Source: Acidobacteriota bacterium
GTDB taxonomy: Bacteria; Acidobacteriota; Terriglobia; Acidiferrales; UBA7541
DNA: 34,254 bases
NCBI GenBank assembly: GCA_003224235.1
Contig: QHYU01000024.1
Span: 1-34,254, forward strand
Direction of reading: 5' to 3'
Position numbers and translations under genes: made by a program. The notes below the pieces were generated by a model. That model was given only the letters and a program-made list of their open reading frames with translations. It did no database searches and was not told the origin of the DNA. This document shows positions 33,256 to 34,254 of the stretch, one piece after another (within the stretch, counting starts at the first letter, position 1; each line of letters opens with the position of its first letter).

Positions 33256-33358
33256 GCCACCACTACACGCCAAGTCGCATCATTCCTTGCACAGCGGCCA
33301 TCCGGATGTCATCCGCTCGCCACCAGTGCGCCCACCGCAAAGCTGGCGAAAAAGACGG

Positions 33359-33620
33359 CCCATCTCGATACCGGGCCGGGGACCGAACAAGAGCCGCAAC
33401 AAGGAGTTAAATGAACTGGTGATGGCGCTCCGCCCGGGCGCCTTTGAGATGGATATCCTGCCGCCACGCTCGTCCGCATGGCTTCTTTTTCTTCGATGTG
33501 AATCACCGCTACGACTGGCTCCCCTACGCGAAGTTCTACGTGCCTGACCTGAAATTCATGGACACTAAGCAGCCGCTCCTCTTCTTTGAGGTGGATCTCT
33601 CCATCGCGCGCCCCCGCTGA
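33359..33620 (+). pseudogene. Truncated, frameshifted copy of the 31861 secreted gene's 3' end
   Basis: Bases 33359-33620 align with 32236-32499 almost base for base, from the Pro/Arg loop (GRGPNKSRNKEL) to the stop codon. A 2-nt deletion (GTCCGCATGG for GTCCGTGCATGG) shifts the frame in the middle. No signal peptide or start is present. Similarity continues about 35 bp past the stop (CGCAAGCGAACTGTTCG against CGCAAGCGAGCTGTTCG). It is a duplication remnant and is not expected to make the protein. Confidence 0.85.
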
Positions 33621-33631
33621 ATGGTGGGACT

Positions 33632-33659
33632 ACCCCGCAAGCGAACTGTTCGGCGGGGT
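33632..33659 (+). terminator. Hairpin after the duplicated gene end
   Basis: ACCCCGC (33632-33638) and GCGGGGT (33653-33659) form a perfect 7-bp stem with a 14-nt loop, followed by TCTTGCTT. The T content after the stem is modest. The equivalent place after the full-length gene (about 32505-32535) lacks this stem. Confidence 0.45.
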
Positions 33660-33680
33660 TCTTGCTTAGGGAGCGGGGCA

Positions 33681-33710
33681 GAGCCCGTGACTGACTGCCT
33701 TGACGGGCTC
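33681..33710. promoter_or_regulatory. Inverted repeat overlapping the tRNA-Glu promoter
   Basis: GAGCCCGT (33681-33688) and ACGGGCTC (33703-33710) are perfect 8-bp arms. The right arm covers the end of the candidate -35 TTGACG. This could be a terminator stem for upstream transcription or an operator. Confidence 0.35.
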
Positions 33711-33729
33711 AGCCGTTCCACGCTATAAA
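33700..33729 (+). promoter_or_regulatory. Strong sigma70-type promoter
   Basis: TTGACG (33700-33705) and TATAAA (33724-33729) are separated by 18 nt. Both differ from consensus by one base. The only downstream plus-strand unit is the tRNA-Glu 5' half at 33826, about 90 nt after the expected start, so this is probably the original tRNA promoter. Confidence 0.55.
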
Positions 33730-33825
33730 AATGTCTGCCATTTTCGGTGGCCTCGCTTCAGCACACGGGCCGCCTTTCCGGAGTTTGTGCCGAGTCCCCT
33801 CAGCTTCGGGAGTGAGCCCGACCGA

Positions 33826-33865
33826 GGCGGTATCGTCTAGGGGTTAGGACGCCAGATTCTCAATC
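33826..33865 (+). pseudogene. tRNA-Glu(CTC) 5' half, truncated
   Basis: GGCGGTA, TC, D arm GTCT...GGAC with AGGGGTTA in the loop, then stem CCAGA and loop TTCTCAA (anticodon CTC, 33859-33861) match a bacterial tRNA-Glu. The expected stem partner TCTGG reads TCGAG, and no T arm or acceptor 3' strand follows; the DNA instead becomes CAGCACCCCCGTCAATCG. The tRNA is therefore cut just after the anticodon loop, a known type of integration position. Confidence 0.65.
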
Positions 33866-33902
33866 GAGCAGCACCCCCGTCAATCGCTGATTCTTAAGGC
33901 AC

Positions 33903-33934
33903 TTAGGGTAGGCTACGTTAGGCTAAATTAGGCT
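33903..33934 (+). repeat. Helically phased TAGGCT direct repeats
   Basis: TAGGCT occurs at 33909-33914, 33919-33924 and 33929-33934, exactly 10 bp apart. A related TTAGGG lies at 33903-33908. Spacing of one helical turn places the motifs on one face of the DNA, as in protein-binding arrays. Confidence 0.55.
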
Positions 33935-33941
33935 GTTTTTT

Positions 33942-33984
33942 GGCCCGTTAATAAAAAGTCAGTGAAAAACTGACAGGACGGGCC
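33942..33984 (-). terminator. Nested hairpin between the repeats and the last gene
   Basis: The inner stem is GTCAGT-gaaaa-ACTGAC (33958-33974). The outer stem is GGCCCGT (33942-33948) with ACGGGCC (33978-33984). Reading the minus strand, the hairpin is followed by an A6 run (T6 on plus at 33936-33941), so no U-tract. On the plus strand it is preceded by T6. It may terminate minus-strand transcription from 34016-34234 or be a recombination or regulatory structure. Confidence 0.45.
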
Positions 33985-34015
33985 GCACCCTGTAACCTCT
34001 GACCAGAGGCCAGGT

Positions 34016-34234
34016 TCAGCGATAAGGGCCGAGTTCCTGAAGCACTTTGATTAGGTCAGGGATTGCCGACCCTGCCACCTCGACCTTCTTCTCTGGGTTC
34101 TCTGCATACCGGATCGTGACCTTCGTACCGTCCTCGGATTTCTCCACTTCATAGATTGGCTTGCTTCCCGCAGCAATCGTGAAGGTTCTGGCCCTACTGT
34201 CGGCAGTAATCGTGTACGTTCCGTTTGTTGGCAT
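34016..34234 (-). CDS. Small hypothetical protein, 72 aa
   Basis: GGGGGAG lies 8 nt before the ATG, supporting the start. The product (MPTNGTYTITADSRARTFTI...KPIYEVEKSEDGTKVTIRYAEN) is predicted to be mostly beta strand, ending in a short helix PDLIKVLQELG. It has no signal peptide and no recognised family. It lies beyond the truncated tRNA-Glu and may belong to an integrated element that continues outside the window. Lower GC than the core genes supports that. Confidence 0.5.
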   Translation of the reverse strand: MPTNGTYTITADSRARTFTIAAGSKPIYEVEKSEDGTKVTIRYAENPEKKVEVAGSAIPDLIKVLQELGPYR

Positions 34235-34254
34235 CGCTTCTTCTCCCCCGCATC

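Overview
The window is high-GC bacterial DNA. It carries the lipid A/LPS-core genes of a diderm (waaA, lpxK, waaF, waaC and the ADP-heptose genes) and a BamD-type lipoprotein. The intergenic gaps hold many short modular palindromic repeats. Together with the gene order and the style of the hypothetical proteins, this suggests a soil-type Acidobacteriota (Terriglobia-like). That assignment is inference from pattern, not from a marker-gene comparison.

Layout. (1) 1-3790 is an accessory strip: the 3' end of an IS630-type transposase, a decayed ORF, a hicB-hicA toxin-antitoxin pair, a secreted glycine-zipper protein and a GntR regulator. Two copies of a composite repeat of about 190 bp (523-720 and 3591-3770) flank most of it. 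(2) 3795-6300 holds a minus-strand DoxX / beta-propeller / MoaD-like run, with a divergent HxlR regulator and a candidate operator between. (3) 6497-23924 is a long plus-strand housekeeping block: rsmB, a PASTA membrane protein, rpe, a BamD-like lipoprotein, a receiver-domain protein, valS, nadC, birA, coaX, a hypothetical gene, an RlmD-type methyltransferase and comEC. valS is split by an internal deletion with a frameshift. (4) 23940-24491 holds two small divergent genes. (5) 24566-31708 is a minus-strand LPS operon, waaA-lpxK-waaF-gmhB-hldE1-hldE2-waaC-ICMT-like. Nearly every junction is a 4-8 nt overlap, so translation is probably coupled. (6) 31861-34254 is a disturbed zone: a secreted hypothetical gene, a frameshifted second copy of its 3' end 1.1 kb downstream, two small ORFs between the copies, a tRNA-Arg-like remnant with an intact 3' half, a tRNA-Glu 5' half cut after the anticodon arm, helically phased TAGGCT repeats and strong hairpins. 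It looks like the scar or edge of an integrated element.

How the genes fit together. The LPS operon makes ADP-heptose from heptose-7-phosphate (HldE1 kinase, GmhB phosphatase, HldE2 adenylyltransferase), finishes lipid A (LpxK), adds Kdo (WaaA) and then adds heptoses (WaaC, WaaF). gmhA and hldD are not in the window. In the housekeeping block nadC, birA and coaX are cofactor genes (NAD, biotin attachment, CoA), and rsmB, rlmD and valS are translation genes.

The observations most worth checking are the broken valS, the duplicated gene end and tRNA remnants at the right edge, the propeller-ubiquitin-fold gene pair, and the repeat-flanked toxin-antitoxin segment.
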